A stretch of 64,000 nucleotides of DNA from DASSUW01 sp963792385 (GCA_963792385.1 CAWBVZ010000007.1:186001-250000), one strand, 5' to 3'; shown: positions 43,544 to 57,508, numbered from the stretch's first letter. The notes: a model not told the origin generated them from the sequence alone. Numbers and translations are program-made.

Positions 43544-44144
43544 AGTAGCCGATGAACCCGGGGCCGCCGACCGCGGCCGCGACCGCGTCGCTGGGCGCCC
43601 GCCGGACCTCGCGCGTGCGGTAGCCGGCGGCCTCGTAGAGCGCGCGGGCGGCATCGTTGTGCAGGCCGGTGTCGAGCGTGACGCCGGAGAGCCCGGCCAC
43701 GGCCGCGGCCTCCTCGGCGCGTGCGAGGAGCGTGCTGGCGACGCCGCGGCGGCGCAGTTCCGGCTCGACCGCGAGCGCGTCGACGTACAGCGTGTCCGGC
43801 GGCGGGTGCGGCGCCACGAGCCCGGCGGCGCGCAGGTGGCGCAGCAGCCTCGGCCAGCGCCACGGCGGAATCCGCGGCGCGGTCAGCGAAACGAAGCGGC
43901 GTGCCCGGTGATCGCCTTCGCTGACCGGGAACCACGCGATCACCCCCGCCGGCGTCCCGTCCAGCTCGCCGACCGCGCAGACCTCGAAGCTCGCGGCGTG
44001 GCCGCGGCGGGTGTAGACCGCGGCCAGCAGCGCGCGGGCGCGCGCCTCCGAGCCGGCGTACGCGTCGTAGTACGGCTTTGCCGACTCGTACAGCAGCTCG
44101 TGCACGGGATCGTCGGGTGTGGCGGGCCGGACGGCAATCGGCAT
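43521..44144 (-). CDS. GNAT family N-acetyltransferase
   Basis: A 207-residue acetyltransferase. Motif A is LYVDALAVEPELRRRGVASTLLARAE and motif B GLHNDAARALYEAAGYR. A ~100-residue N-terminal part precedes the catalytic core (ESAKPYYDAYAG), as in COG0454 proteins acting on small molecules. It converges on the DegT gene with a 23-nt overlap and is divergent from argH. Substrate unknown. Confidence 0.85.
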   Translation of the reverse strand: MPIAVRPATPDDPVHELLYESAKPYYDAYAGSEARARALLAAVYTRRGHAASFEVCAVGELDGTPAGVIAWFPVSEGDHRARRFVSLTAPRIPPWRWPRLLRHLRAAGLVAPHPPPDTLYVDALAVEPELRRRGVASTLLARAEEAAAVAGLSGVTLDTGLHNDAARALYEAAGYRTREVRRAPSDAVAAAVGGPGFIGYFKPVSRW

Positions 44145-44164
44145 TCCACGGCATCATGCCGACG

Positions 44165-45535
44165 ATGTCGCGCTTCTCGATCCCTCAAGACCCGGTGTTC
44201 CAGCAGCTCAACGCGTCGATCGGGTTCGACTGGCGCCTCGGGCCATACGACATCGCCCAGTCGCGCGCGCACGCGAAGATGCTCGCGGCGACGGGGATCG
44301 TGAGCGAGCACGACCGGGACGAGCTGCTCAACGGGCTCGAACGTGTCGAGGCCGAGCTGGACGCGGGCGAGTTCCCGTTCCGGCCCGACGACGAGGACAT
44401 CCACATGGCGATCGAGCGCCGGCTGACGGAGATCGTCGGCCCGGTCGGCGGCAAGCTGCACACCGCCCGCTCGCGCAACGACCAGGTCGCGACCGACATG
44501 GCGATGTTCACGCGCGCGCACGCGCTCGGCACGGTCGATCGGCTGGCGCGCCTGCAGAGCGCGCTCGTGCAACTGGCCGACCGCCATCTCGACTGGCCGA
44601 TGCCCGGCTACACGCACCTCCAGCGCGCGCAACCGGTCTACCTGGCCCACCACCTGTTGGCGTACTTCTGGATGTTCCGGCGCGACGCGCGGCGGTTCGA
44701 GCACGTGCTCGGCGCGACCTCCGACCTGCCGCTCGGCGCCGGCGCCCTGGCGGGCGTGAACTTCGACACCGACCGCGGCCTGGTCGCCCGTGAGCTGGGC
44801 TTCGCGGGCGTCGCGCCGAACTCGATCGACGCCGTCTCCAACCGCGACTTCGTGCTCGACTACCTCGCGGCGGCAGCCACCTGCGCGACCCACCTCTCGC
44901 GCCTGGGAGCGGAGATCGTGCTGTGGTCGAGCGAGGAGTTCGGGTTCTGCGAGGTGTCGGACGCGTGGGCGTCGGGTTCCTCGATCATGCCGCAGAAGAA
45001 GAACCCGGACGCGGCCGAGCTGCTGCGTGCCAAGGCGCCGCGGGTGGCCGCGCATCTGGTCGCACTGCACGGCGTGCTGCACGGCCTCCCGCTCACCTAC
45101 AACAAGGACATGCAGGAGGACAAGGAGCACCTGTTCGACGCCGCCGACACGCTCGACCTGTGCCTCCAGGCCGCGACCGGGATGCTCAGCAGCATCGCGT
45201 TCGACCGCGAGCGGCTGGCCGGCGCGGCGGCCGACGAGATGATCGCGGCGGTCGACGTCGCCGACATGCTGGTCCGCCGCGGCGTGCCGTTCCGGCAGTC
45301 GCACGGGATCGTCGCCGGGCTCGTTCGCGAGGCCGTCGACTCGGGCCGCACGCTGTCCGAGCTCACGCCCGAGGAGCTGGCGCGGCACTCGGAGGCGCTC
45401 GACGACGAGTACTACGCGGTGCTCTCGCGCCAGTCGTGGCTCGAGTCCAAGGTCTCCGAGGGCGGCACCGCGCTCGACCGCGTCCGCGAGCAGCTTGCGC
45501 ACGCGCGCGCGGAGCTCGACGGCCAGCCCGCTTGA
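44165..45535 (+). CDS. argH: argininosuccinate lyase
   Basis: A 456-residue fumarase/aspartase-superfamily enzyme, last step of arginine synthesis. The signature loop GSSIMPQKKNPDAAEL is intact; HTARSRNDQVATD and MPGYTHLQRAQPV carry the active-site His and Arg contacts. An earlier in-frame ATG (44156) adds three residues and cannot be ruled out. No other arg genes lie nearby, so it is separated from argG/argR. Its stop overlaps the TTG start of the glycosylase gene. Confidence 0.95.
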   Translation: MSRFSIPQDPVFQQLNASIGFDWRLGPYDIAQSRAHAKMLAATGIVSEHDRDELLNGLERVEAELDAGEFPFRPDDEDIHMAIERRLTEIVGPVGGKLHTARSRNDQVATDMAMFTRAHALGTVDRLARLQSALVQLADRHLDWPMPGYTHLQRAQPVYLAHHLLAYFWMFRRDARRFEHVLGATSDLPLGAGALAGVNFDTDRGLVARELGFAGVAPNSIDAVSNRDFVLDYLAAAATCATHLSRLGAEIVLWSSEEFGFCEVSDAWASGSSIMPQKKNPDAAELLRAKAPRVAAHLVALHGVLHGLPLTYNKDMQEDKEHLFDAADTLDLCLQAATGMLSSIAFDRERLAGAAADEMIAAVDVADMLVRRGVPFRQSHGIVAGLVREAVDSGRTLSELTPEELARHSEALDDEYYAVLSRQSWLESKVSEGGTALDRVREQLAHARAELDGQPA

Positions 45536-46125
45536 CGCTCTCGCACGCCTTCTACGACCGCCCGGTGGTTGACGTCGCGCGCGCCCTGCTCGGGTGCGTC
45601 GTGCGCCACGCCGACTCCGCCGGCGTGATCGTGGAGACCGAGGCCTACCACCACTCCGAGCCCGCCTCCCACGCGTACGTCGGCCTGACGGAGCGCACGA
45701 GCACGCTGTTCGGGCCACCGGGCCGCGCCTACGTGTATCGCTCCTACGGCATCCACGCACTGCTGAACGCGGTCTGCGAGGACCCGGAGGTCGGCGCTGC
45801 GGTGCTGATCCGCGCGCTCGAGCCGCTCGAGGGCCTCGACCACATGCGCGCCCGCCGCGGGCTCCAGCGCCCGGAGGACCTGTGCTCCGGGCCGGGAAAG
45901 CTCACCCAGGCGCTCGGCATCACGCTCGAGCACAACGCGACCGACCTCGCCGCCGGCCCGATCGCGATCGAGGCGCCGCCGCCGGGCTGGGAGCACGTCG
46001 AGCCGATCGTGGGAACGCGGATCGGGATCACGAAGGCGGTCGAGCTGCCGTGGCGGTTCTGCGTCGCGGGCTCCCGCAGCGTCTCGCGGCCGTGGCCGCC
46101 AGGTCTACTTACGGCGGCGCGGTGA
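45532..46125 (+). CDS. DNA-3-methyladenine glycosylase (AAG/MPG type)
   Basis: A 197-residue base-excision repair enzyme starting with TTG on the argH stop (TTGA). FYDRPVVDVARALLGCVV, the catalytic Glu in VETEAYHHSEPASHAY, RAYVYRSYGIHALLN and LCSGPGKLTQALGIT are the family blocks. It removes alkylated or deaminated purines. The C-terminus overlaps the end of the convergent penicillin-binding protein gene by 17 nt. TTG is unusual but the frame overlap leaves little choice. Confidence 0.92.
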   Translation: MTLSHAFYDRPVVDVARALLGCVVRHADSAGVIVETEAYHHSEPASHAYVGLTERTSTLFGPPGRAYVYRSYGIHALLNAVCEDPEVGAAVLIRALEPLEGLDHMRARRGLQRPEDLCSGPGKLTQALGITLEHNATDLAAGPIAIEAPPPGWEHVEPIVGTRIGITKAVELPWRFCVAGSRSVSRPWPPGLLTAAR

Positions 46126-48418
46126 CGCCGGCGTCCGGCGCTTCGTCGCCGCCGGGAGCGGGCGTGGCCGCGGGTGGCGTGGTCGGCACCGGGGCCTGCT
46201 CGGTCGGCTCCGGCTCCGGGTCGCTCGGCGGCGGTGCCGCACCACCGGTGTCGTCCGACGGCGGTGCCTCCGTCGGCGCCGGGGCCGTCGTCCCGTCCGT
46301 CGGCGGGGCGGCCGGGGTCTCGGAAGGCTTCGGCTCCTTCGGCGGGTTGTTCCGCAGGTCGGTCGAGATGAACGACTGGAAGATCGCGGCCGGGAAGGTG
46401 CCGCCGGCCACCGGCTGGCCCTGGTACTCGGTCTCCATCGACTTGAACTCGTCCGGGTAGCCGACCCAGACCGCGACCGTGTACTTCGGCGTCCAGCCGA
46501 CGAACCACGCGTCGCCGTAGCCCTCGGTCGTGCCGGTCTTCCCGGCGACGACGGTGTCCGCGACCTGTGCGTGCGTGCCGGTGCCGACGCGGACGACGCC
46601 CTGGAGCAGCGAGCTGACCTGCTCGGCGACGGCACGGTCAAGCACGTTGCGCTTGCGCACGCGGTTGACGGCGCGCTCGCCGTTCGGGAGGTCGATCGGC
46701 TTGCGCTTGTCGGATTCCTTGGTGATCCGCTCGATCCCGACCGGGCCGGGCGCAGTGTCGCGGCGACCGTTGTCGGCGCCGGGGCTGAGCGTGCCGTAGA
46801 TCAGGTCGCCGCCGCTGGCGAACGTCCCGTAGGCGTGCGCCATGTCGAGCGGGGTCACGCCCTCCTTCAGGCCGCCCAGCGTCATCGCGTAGTTGTGCGA
46901 GACCTGGGTCCGGATGCCCATGCGCTCCGCCAGGCGGGCGACCTTACGGGTGCCGACCTTGATGCCGACCTGGGCGAACACGGAGTTGTCGGAGAACGTC
47001 GTCGCGCGCGCGAGCGTGCTGCTGCCGGAGTAGGCGCCCTCGTAGTTGTTGACCGTGAACACCTCCCTCGAGTGCGGCACATCGATCGTCAGCTTCTTCG
47101 AGGCCCACACCGAGTTGGCGGAGATGCCCTGCTTCAGCGCCTCGGCGAGGATGAAGGGCTTGATCGCCGAGCCCGGCTGCCGCTGGCCCTGCGTCGCGAG
47201 GTTGAACGGCCGCTCGTTATACGCGTCGCCGCCGACCATCGCGCGGACCATGCCGGTCTTGTTCTCGATTGCCACGAGCGCTGCGCGCGGGCCGTCGCGA
47301 TTCGGCAGCCAGTTGTTGATCGCGCCCTCGGCCGCCTGCTGGAGCTCGCCGTCGATCGTGGTCGTAATGCGCAGACCGCCCTCGAAGGCCTGGCGGGCAC
47401 CAGCCTGGCCGCCGCCGAGGCGGTCGACCACCTGCTGCCTGATCCACGAAGTGAAGTAGGGATACTCGCCGTCCTGGACCGGTGGCTGCAGGTCGCCCTG
47501 CTCGGGCATCGGCTTCGTCCGCTCGATCTCGAACTGGGCGCGCGTGAGGAAGTTCTGCTCGTACATGCGCTGCAGCACGAGGTTGCGACGCTCGCGCGCC
47601 GCCTCGGGATGGGCGATCGGGTCGTAGCCGCTCGGCGACGAGACCATGCCCGCGAGCAGCGCCGCCTCGTGTGGCGCGAGCTGGGAGCCGCACTTGCGGT
47701 GGCCGGGCTCGTCACAGCCAGGGTGCGCGGGCTGGAAGTACGTCCGCGCGGCCGCCTCGATGCCGTAGGCGCCGTTGCCGAAGTAGATCGTGTTGAGGTA
47801 GTTGCGAAGGATCTTCTCCTTCGGCCACTGGTGCGTCAGGTGGTAGGCGAGCGCAGCTTCGCGCAGCTTCTGGAACAGCGTGCGCTCGTCCTGCGCCGCG
47901 AGCGCGTTCTTGACGAACTGCTGGGTGATCGTCGAACCGCCCTGCACGACCTTCTGCTGCACGACGTCCTGGTAGAGCGCACGGCCGATGCCGCGCACGT
48001 CGACGCCCTCGTTGGTGTAGAAGCGGCGGTCCTCGATCGCGATGATCGCGTGCTTCATCACCGGCGCGATCTCCGACTCGCTCAGGAAGATCCGCTTCTG
48101 GTTGCCGGTCAGGACGCCGAGCTTGTGGCCGTCCTTGTCGTAGATGTTCGAGTTGAGCGCGGTCCTCAGCTCGAGCCTCGGCAGGTCGGAGGCGACGGCC
48201 ATCATCATCCCGAACACGGTCGAAACGGCGGCCAGGATGCCGACGCCGACCAGCAGGAGCAGCAGGCGCAGCTTGCGGATCCGCACGCGCCGGCGCGGCG
48301 GCTTGGGCTCGCCACCCTTGCGCTTGCCGTGCGGCCGCAGCGCGACAACCGTCGCTCCGTTGCCGGCGTCATCGGGCGCGGCGGCAGCCGGATTTGTGGG
48401 ACGTTCGCGATCGCTCAT
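46109..48418 (-). CDS. class A penicillin-binding protein (PBP1A-like)
   Basis: A 769-residue bifunctional peptidoglycan synthase. Cytoplasmic basic tail, one membrane span (about 50-76), then a GT51 glycosyltransferase with catalytic Glu129 (IEDRRFYTNEG; the usual His is Asn), GGSTITQQFVKN and KILRNYLNTIYFGNGAYGIE. The transpeptidase has S417-x-x-K420, SDN 476-478 and KTG 627-629. After about residue 690 comes a Pro/Glu/Thr-rich tail of ~80 residues, common in actinobacterial PBPs. Start MSDRERP at 48418; upstream in-frame starts overlap the tyrS leader. Confidence 0.94.
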   Translation of the reverse strand: MSDRERPTNPAAAAPDDAGNGATVVALRPHGKRKGGEPKPPRRRVRIRKLRLLLLLVGVGILAAVSTVFGMMMAVASDLPRLELRTALNSNIYDKDGHKLGVLTGNQKRIFLSESEIAPVMKHAIIAIEDRRFYTNEGVDVRGIGRALYQDVVQQKVVQGGSTITQQFVKNALAAQDERTLFQKLREAALAYHLTHQWPKEKILRNYLNTIYFGNGAYGIEAAARTYFQPAHPGCDEPGHRKCGSQLAPHEAALLAGMVSSPSGYDPIAHPEAARERRNLVLQRMYEQNFLTRAQFEIERTKPMPEQGDLQPPVQDGEYPYFTSWIRQQVVDRLGGGQAGARQAFEGGLRITTTIDGELQQAAEGAINNWLPNRDGPRAALVAIENKTGMVRAMVGGDAYNERPFNLATQGQRQPGSAIKPFILAEALKQGISANSVWASKKLTIDVPHSREVFTVNNYEGAYSGSSTLARATTFSDNSVFAQVGIKVGTRKVARLAERMGIRTQVSHNYAMTLGGLKEGVTPLDMAHAYGTFASGGDLIYGTLSPGADNGRRDTAPGPVGIERITKESDKRKPIDLPNGERAVNRVRKRNVLDRAVAEQVSSLLQGVVRVGTGTHAQVADTVVAGKTGTTEGYGDAWFVGWTPKYTVAVWVGYPDEFKSMETEYQGQPVAGGTFPAAIFQSFISTDLRNNPPKEPKPSETPAAPPTDGTTAPAPTEAPPSDDTGGAAPPPSDPEPEPTEQAPVPTTPPAATPAPGGDEAPDAGVTAPP

Positions 48419-48519
48419 AAGTGGGTTGGCACCCGCCTCGAGCTCCACGCCCGAAGGTCCTCCCGCGCCTCGCCCAGAGGCAGACCGGCAGGCGGACCAG
48501 GCCCTCGGGGAGGCTAGCA

Positions 48520-49707
48520 TTGGCCCGGATGGATCGACCGGCCTCCGACGCCGCCGGGAAGGCGGCGCACCTGGCGCGCAACGCCGTCGACGTGCTGCCC
48601 GCAGGCGCCCTCGAGGCGCGCCTGGCGACGGGGCGTCCGCTGCGCGCGAAGCTTGGCATGGACCCGACGGCGAGCAATCTCCACCTGGGCCACACCGTGG
48701 TCCTCCAGAAGCTCCGCGAGTTCCAGGACCTCGGCCACACGGTCGTGCTGATCGTCGGCGACTTCACCGCGCGCGTCGGCGATCCGAGCGGGCGCTCGGC
48801 TACGCGCCCGGTGCTCACCGGCGAGGAGATAGACGCGCACGCGCGCACGTACGTGGAACAGGCCGGCAAGGTCCTGCGCACTGACGAACGGCTCGAGATC
48901 CGCCACAACGGCGAGTGGCTGGACATGGCCATGGAGGAGCTGTTCCGGCTGATGCGCGTGCCGACCGTGGCGCAGCTGCTCGAGCGCGACGACTTCGCCA
49001 AGCGGATGGCCGCGAACGAGCCGATCTCCCTGCTCGAGCTGCTCTACCCCGTGCTCCAGGGGTACGACTCGGTCGCGATCAAGGCGGACGTCGAGCTCGG
49101 CGGCACTGACCAGACCTTCAACCTGCTGATGGGCCGCGCGCTCCAGACCGCGTACGGACAGGAGCCGCAGGTCGTGCTCACTGTGCCGCTCCTGCTGGGC
49201 ACGGACGGCGTGCAGAAGATGGGGAAGTCGCTCGGCAACCAGATCGGGATCACCGAGCCGCCGGACCAGATGTACGGCAAGACACTCTCACTCCCCGACG
49301 CGGCGCTGGGCCAGTGGTACGGCCTGCTCCTGGGCGCCGAGCCGCCGGCGGGCGTCAGCGCGCGCGACGCCAAGCACGCGCTCGCGCGGGCGCTCGTGCA
49401 GCGCTTCCACGGCCCGGAGGCGGCCGCCGCGGCCGCCGCGAGCTTCGAGCGCGTGTTCGTCGCGGGCGAGCTGCCGGAGGAGATCGAGGAGGCCTCGATC
49501 GGTCCCGCCAACGGGGCGGTGCACCTGCCGGAGCTGATCGCGCGGCTGTTCGGCGGCTCCCGCTCGGAGGCGCGGCGCGCGATCGCCCAGGGCGGGGTGA
49601 AGCTCGACGGCGAGCCGGTGGACGTGCTCGACCTGCCGGTCGCCGAGCTCGACGGCCGCGTGCTCCAGGTCGGCAAGCGCCGCTTCCGGCGGCTGCGCGT
49701 CGCGTGA
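48520..49707 (+). CDS. tyrS: tyrosyl-tRNA synthetase
   Basis: A class I synthetase, 395 residues from TTG at 48520, which has GGGGAGG six bases upstream; an ATG at 48529 lacks that spacing. HIGH is present as HLGH (SNLHLGHTVVLQ), KMSKS as KMGKS (GVQKMGKSLGNQ), and the S4 RNA-binding domain is at the C-terminus (SRSEARRAIAQGGVKLDG). It belongs to the longer TyrZ-like form with Val/Leu-rich insertions rather than TyrRS of Gram-negatives. YjbQ overlaps its stop, then the rRNA operon follows. Confidence 0.95.
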   Translation: MARMDRPASDAAGKAAHLARNAVDVLPAGALEARLATGRPLRAKLGMDPTASNLHLGHTVVLQKLREFQDLGHTVVLIVGDFTARVGDPSGRSATRPVLTGEEIDAHARTYVEQAGKVLRTDERLEIRHNGEWLDMAMEELFRLMRVPTVAQLLERDDFAKRMAANEPISLLELLYPVLQGYDSVAIKADVELGGTDQTFNLLMGRALQTAYGQEPQVVLTVPLLLGTDGVQKMGKSLGNQIGITEPPDQMYGKTLSLPDAALGQWYGLLLGAEPPAGVSARDAKHALARALVQRFHGPEAAAAAAASFERVFVAGELPEEIEEASIGPANGAVHLPELIARLFGGSRSEARRAIAQGGVKLDGEPVDVLDLPVAELDGRVLQVGKRRFRRLRVA

Positions 49708-50132
49708 CCGTCCACACCGGTCTCCTGCGGCTTGAGACCGAGGGCGAGGGCCAGATCGTCGACCTGACCGAGGGCGTGCTCGCGGTGATCCGCCAGAGCG
49801 ACGTCGCGCAGGGGCTCGTGAGCGTGTTCGTGACGGGTTCGACGGCCGCCGTCACGACGATGGAGTACGAGCCGGGCGGCGTGCAGGACCTGCAGGAGGC
49901 GCTCGAGCGCCTCGTCCCGCGCGCCCGGCCGGGCGGCGGCGACTACGCACACAACGTTCTGAACGGTGATGACAACGCGCATTCGCACCTCCGCGCGTCG
50001 CTCCTGGGGCCGTCCGAGACCGTGCCGCTGGTGGGCGGCCGGCTGGTGCTCGGGACCTGGCAGCAGCTCGTCCTGATCGACTTCGACGACCACCCGCGGA
50101 AGCGCGAAGTCCACGTCCAGATCGTGTCCTGA
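49704..50132 (+). CDS. YjbQ family (UPF0047) protein
   Basis: A 142-residue protein starting with GTG on the tyrS stop (GTGA). The conserved blocks are VFVTGSTAAVTTMEYEPG, DYAHNVLNGDDNAHSHLRASLLGPSE (in two parts) and GTWQQLVLIDFDDHPRKREV. The His/Asp/Glu set probably binds metal; family members have weak thiamine phosphate synthase activity, and the true role is unsettled. It is the last protein gene before the rRNA promoter, 62 nt upstream of it. Confidence 0.9.
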   Translation: MTVHTGLLRLETEGEGQIVDLTEGVLAVIRQSDVAQGLVSVFVTGSTAAVTTMEYEPGGVQDLQEALERLVPRARPGGGDYAHNVLNGDDNAHSHLRASLLGPSETVPLVGGRLVLGTWQQLVLIDFDDHPRKREVHVQIVS

Positions 50133-50194
50133 GCGCCCGCGCGGCCTACTGCTACAGTCTCGCGCCGCTTGGGATACGGCGTGGGTGCGCCGAG

Positions 50195-50224
50195 TTGAAG
50201 AGGACTCGCGGACCGCGCTACAAT
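50195..50224 (+). promoter_or_regulatory. rRNA operon promoter
   Basis: TTGAAG (50195-50200) and TACAAT (50219-50224) with an 18-bp spacer form a good sigma-70 type promoter about 280 bp before 16S. An extra -10-like TACAGT occurs near 50152, so a second promoter is possible. Confidence 0.6.
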
Positions 50225-50505
50225 CCAATGCCCGCTCGGGAAGGTCTTACCGAGCGCGCCCCGCGGAGGAGACCCCTTCGCTGCTGAGGCGCCACGGTCT
50301 TTGAAAACTCAACAGCATGCGCACCGATCGGTCGCGGCCTCGTGCCCGGCCAATGATCAGTGCGTCCAGGTTCGTCAAAACGCCGACGGTGCGAAGTAGC
50401 GCCGGACGGCACCTGAACAAAACCTCGTCAGTGCATCCGGGTTCGGCCTCGTGTACGGCCGGCCCCTCGAGAGATGCACGACAACTCTGATGAAGAGAGT
50501 AGTTC
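50225..50505 (+). other. rRNA leader with 16S processing stem
   Basis: This 281-bp leader has no gene. Bases 50304-50319 (AAAACTCAACAGCATG) are complementary to 52215-52230 in the 16S-23S spacer, which makes the double-stranded stem that ribonuclease III-type enzymes cut around pre-16S. The leader also has two imperfect duplications: TCAGTGCGTCCAGGTTCG at 50357 versus 50428 (16 of 18 alike) and GGCCTCGTGCCCGGCC at 50336 versus 50445 (14 of 16). Confidence 0.7.
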
Positions 50506-55352
<4,847 letters not shown>

Positions 55353-55417
55353 ATATTTTTTAGTGGTGCCCGGTGTTGGCGGGTTGTGCAGCTTTGAAGG
55401 CCCGCGCCGATGGCGTG

Positions 55418-55458
55418 CCGGCCGCACGAGGAGGCCCTTCGGCCGCCTCAGCGGCCGG
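55418..55458 (+). other. hairpin in the 23S-5S spacer
   Basis: CCGGCCGC (55418-55425) pairs with GCGGCCGG (55451-55458), with an inner GAGGC/GCCTC stem. It sits in the 121-bp spacer and is probably an RNA-processing structure. The rest of the spacer shows nothing else. Confidence 0.5.
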
Positions 55459-55473
55459 TTGGTCTTGACAAGT

Positions 55474-55591
55474 TTCCGGTGGCTTTAGCGTGGGGGAAAC
55501 ACCTCTTCCCATTCCGAACAGAGCAGTTAAGCCCCACAGCGCCGATGGTACTTGGCCTTCACGGGCCTGGGAGAGTAGGTCGCCGCCGGTT
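55474..55591 (+). rRNA. rrf: 5S ribosomal RNA
   Basis: About 118 nt. The ends pair (CCGGTGGC with GCCGCCGG), and the conserved CCATTCCGAACAG and GGTACT-type loops are present (CCCATTCCGAACAGAGCAGT; GATGGTACTTGGCC). It follows 23S in the usual order. Confidence 0.95.
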
Positions 55592-55605
55592 CTTCATTGA
55601 ACTCC

Positions 55606-55627
55606 GAGCCGCCCTGAAGGGCGGCTC
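55606..55627 (+). terminator. rRNA operon terminator hairpin
   Basis: GAGCCGCCC-TGAA-GGGCGGCTC is a perfect 9-bp stem 15 nt after 5S. The trailing sequence GCGTCGTT is only slightly U-rich, so termination may need Rho or the stem alone. Confidence 0.75.
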
Positions 55628-55662
55628 GCGTCGTTAATGGACGCCCGCTAGCCTCGCCGGCG

Positions 55663-56202
55663 ATGCCGACACTCGGGAGCTGCCAGACGGAGCGACTGCG
55701 CCTCGAGCGCTGGGCGCACGCCGCTCACGGCGACGGCCTGGCGACGATGAACGCGCAGCCGGAGGTCGTTCGCTACCTCGGCGGAGGCTCGGGCATGACG
55801 CGCGCGGAGTCCGACGAGATGTCCGCACGGATCGCCGCGCACTGGGAGACGTACGGCTTCGGCCTATGGGCCGCGGTAGAGGGCGCGACCGGCGACATGG
55901 TCGGGTTTGTCGGCCTCTGCCACCCGGTGTGGTGGCCGGAGATGCGCGACCGCGTCGAGGTGGGCTGGCGCCTGCGGCGCGAGGCGTGGGGCGCCGGCTA
56001 CGCCACCGAGGGCGCGCGTGCGGCCCTCCGGGGAGGCTTCGGGACGCTCGGGCTCGCGGAGATCGTCTCGTTCGTGGATCCGGGGAACGAACGCTCGCTC
56101 GCTGTCACCCGGCGTCTGGGCATGCGGGTGGAGCGCGAGGTTCCACACCCGGCCCGCGCCGACACCACAGTGACGGTTCTCTCTATCGCGGCCGCCGGCT
56201 AG
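55663..56202 (+). CDS. RimJ/RimL-type GNAT acetyltransferase
   Basis: A 179-residue acetyltransferase of the Acetyltransf_3 type: TERLRLERWAHAAHGD at the N-terminus, GFVGLCHPVWWP, then VEVGWRLRREAWGAGYATEGAR (motif A, read in parts) and VDPGNERSLAVTRRLGMR (motif B). Such enzymes modify protein N-termini or small amines. It is close to the rRNA terminator, but nothing ties it to ribosome function beyond the family. Confidence 0.86.
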   Translation: MPTLGSCQTERLRLERWAHAAHGDGLATMNAQPEVVRYLGGGSGMTRAESDEMSARIAAHWETYGFGLWAAVEGATGDMVGFVGLCHPVWWPEMRDRVEVGWRLRREAWGAGYATEGARAALRGGFGTLGLAEIVSFVDPGNERSLAVTRRLGMRVEREVPHPARADTTVTVLSIAAAG

Positions 56203-56215
56203 CCGACACGAACCC

Positions 56216-56857
56216 ATGTTCGATCTGGTCATCTTCGACTGCGACGGCGTGCTGATCGACAGCGAGCGGATCGCCGTGCCGATCGACGTCATCGTGCTCG
56301 AGCGTCTCGGGTGGCCGATGACGGAGGTCGAGGTGATCGAGCGCTTCGTCGGGCGCTCGCATGCGTACTTCGTGGGGGAGATCGAGGCGGCGATCGGCCG
56401 CCCGCTCGAACCGGACTGGGAGGACGAGTTCCTCTCGCTCTACAACGACGCGTTGGAGGCCGAACTGGCGCCCGTCGACGGCGTCGTGGACGCGCTCGAC
56501 CGGATTAGCGCACCCACTTGCGTGGCCTCGAGCAGCACCCACGAGCGCCTGCGATTCACGCTCGGCCTGACCGGTCTGCATGGCCGCTTCGAAGGCCGGA
56601 TCTTCAGCTCCGCCGACGTCCGGAACGGCAAGCCGGCGCCCGACCTGTTCCTCCACGCCGCCGCGACGCTCGGCGCCGATCCGGCGCGCTGCGCCGTGGT
56701 CGAAGACAGCGTTTTTGGCTTGCAGGCGGCCCATGCGGCGGGAATGACGGCCTTTGGTTACGCCGGCGGCCTTACGCCGCCCGGCGGCCTCGCGGTGGGC
56801 GCGACGACCGTGTTCACCGACATGCGCGAGCTGCCGGCGCTGCTCGGCGAGACCTGA
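56216..56857 (+). CDS. HAD family phosphatase (beta-phosphoglucomutase-like)
   Basis: A 213-residue HAD hydrolase. Motif I is LVIFDCDGVLIDSE with both aspartates, motif II CVASSSTHERL, motif III Lys in SADVRNGKPAPDLFLHAA and motif IV VVEDSVFGLQAAHAAGM. A helical cap (about 20-85) is present. Resembles sugar-phosphate phosphatases and phosphoglucomutases of subgroup IA. No partner genes. It starts 13 nt after the acetyltransferase. Confidence 0.88.
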   Translation: MFDLVIFDCDGVLIDSERIAVPIDVIVLERLGWPMTEVEVIERFVGRSHAYFVGEIEAAIGRPLEPDWEDEFLSLYNDALEAELAPVDGVVDALDRISAPTCVASSSTHERLRFTLGLTGLHGRFEGRIFSSADVRNGKPAPDLFLHAAATLGADPARCAVVEDSVFGLQAAHAAGMTAFGYAGGLTPPGGLAVGATTVFTDMRELPALLGET

Positions 56858-57417
56858 CCGCCCCAAGCGCTTGAGCCGCCCGCAGGCGGCCCAAGGGCAT
56901 TGGAGCTTGTGGCGCTCTGTGCGCCTGCCCAACCGGCGCGCCCGTCCTCCCAGACCGGGCGCCGGCGGGCGGGTTCAGTCGCGCCGCGCCGGGCGATGGG
57001 TTACCGGCGTGACGCAGACCTGTGCGCGAGGCGCGGCCGATCCTGGCCGGCGCCTGCGCGGGTGACGACCCAGCGGCCGGCGGTGCGGGTGCTCGCGTGT
57101 GGGGGCGGAGGGGGCAGGGCGCATTTGCTGCACCGGAGCCCCTGCCTCACCCAGCGTCGCGAACGCCGCGGCCGTGTCGACGGCCTCGCGCACCAGCTCG
57201 CGGAACGAGCGCTTAGGCGGGCGGCCTGTGGTCGTCGGGGGGAACATGTGTTCGGCAGACTACGAACGCCGCCGGACGGAACGCGCACGTTGCGGGATTC
57301 CGGGTGCCTCTCGGTACAAATTTGGCTCTGCACTGCGGGAATTCGGCACGGAAACCTGCAATCGATCTTGCAAATCGGCCATGTCACGCGGTGCCCCGAT
57401 TCACCGGGCGCTCGGGG
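56858..57417. other. gene-poor stretch with no clear function
   Basis: No frame here reads like a conserved protein. A leftward 90-codon frame (56975-57247) begins MFPPTTTGRPPKRSFREL and looks gene-like for about 40 residues, then turns into Arg/Pro-rich low complexity, which suggests a decayed or chance gene. Bases ~57240-57390 are less GC-rich than the surroundings, as in promoter or acquired DNA. No RNA gene recognised. Confidence 0.4.
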
Positions 57418-57493
57418 AACGTCAACCCCAGCATTGAGGGAGTGGTTCGGGGCGGTCGAATCAGCCGCTGCCCTACCCAGCGCAGTTGACGTT
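57418..57493. repeat. 76-bp repeat element, copy B (AACGTCAAC/GTTGACGTT ends)
   Basis: It has the same 9-bp terminal inverted repeats as copy A (20909-21052) and, on the reverse strand, the same GCTGGGTAGGGCAGCGG block next to one end. The block GCATTGA-GGGAGTGGTTCGG at the other end also matches copy A. It lacks about 68 bp of the middle. It lies 15 bp past the stop of a small leftward gene, so like copy A it is placed directly after a gene's 3' end. Confidence 0.68.
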
Positions 57494-57508
57494 CGCCCGC
57501 GCCCGCGC

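Noticed and set aside
48419..48519. GGGTTGGCACCCGC before tyrS, recalling a T-box core.
   Set aside because: The conserved T-box sequence is only partly matched, there is no specifier stem, and a full leader would have to lie inside the divergent penicillin-binding protein gene.
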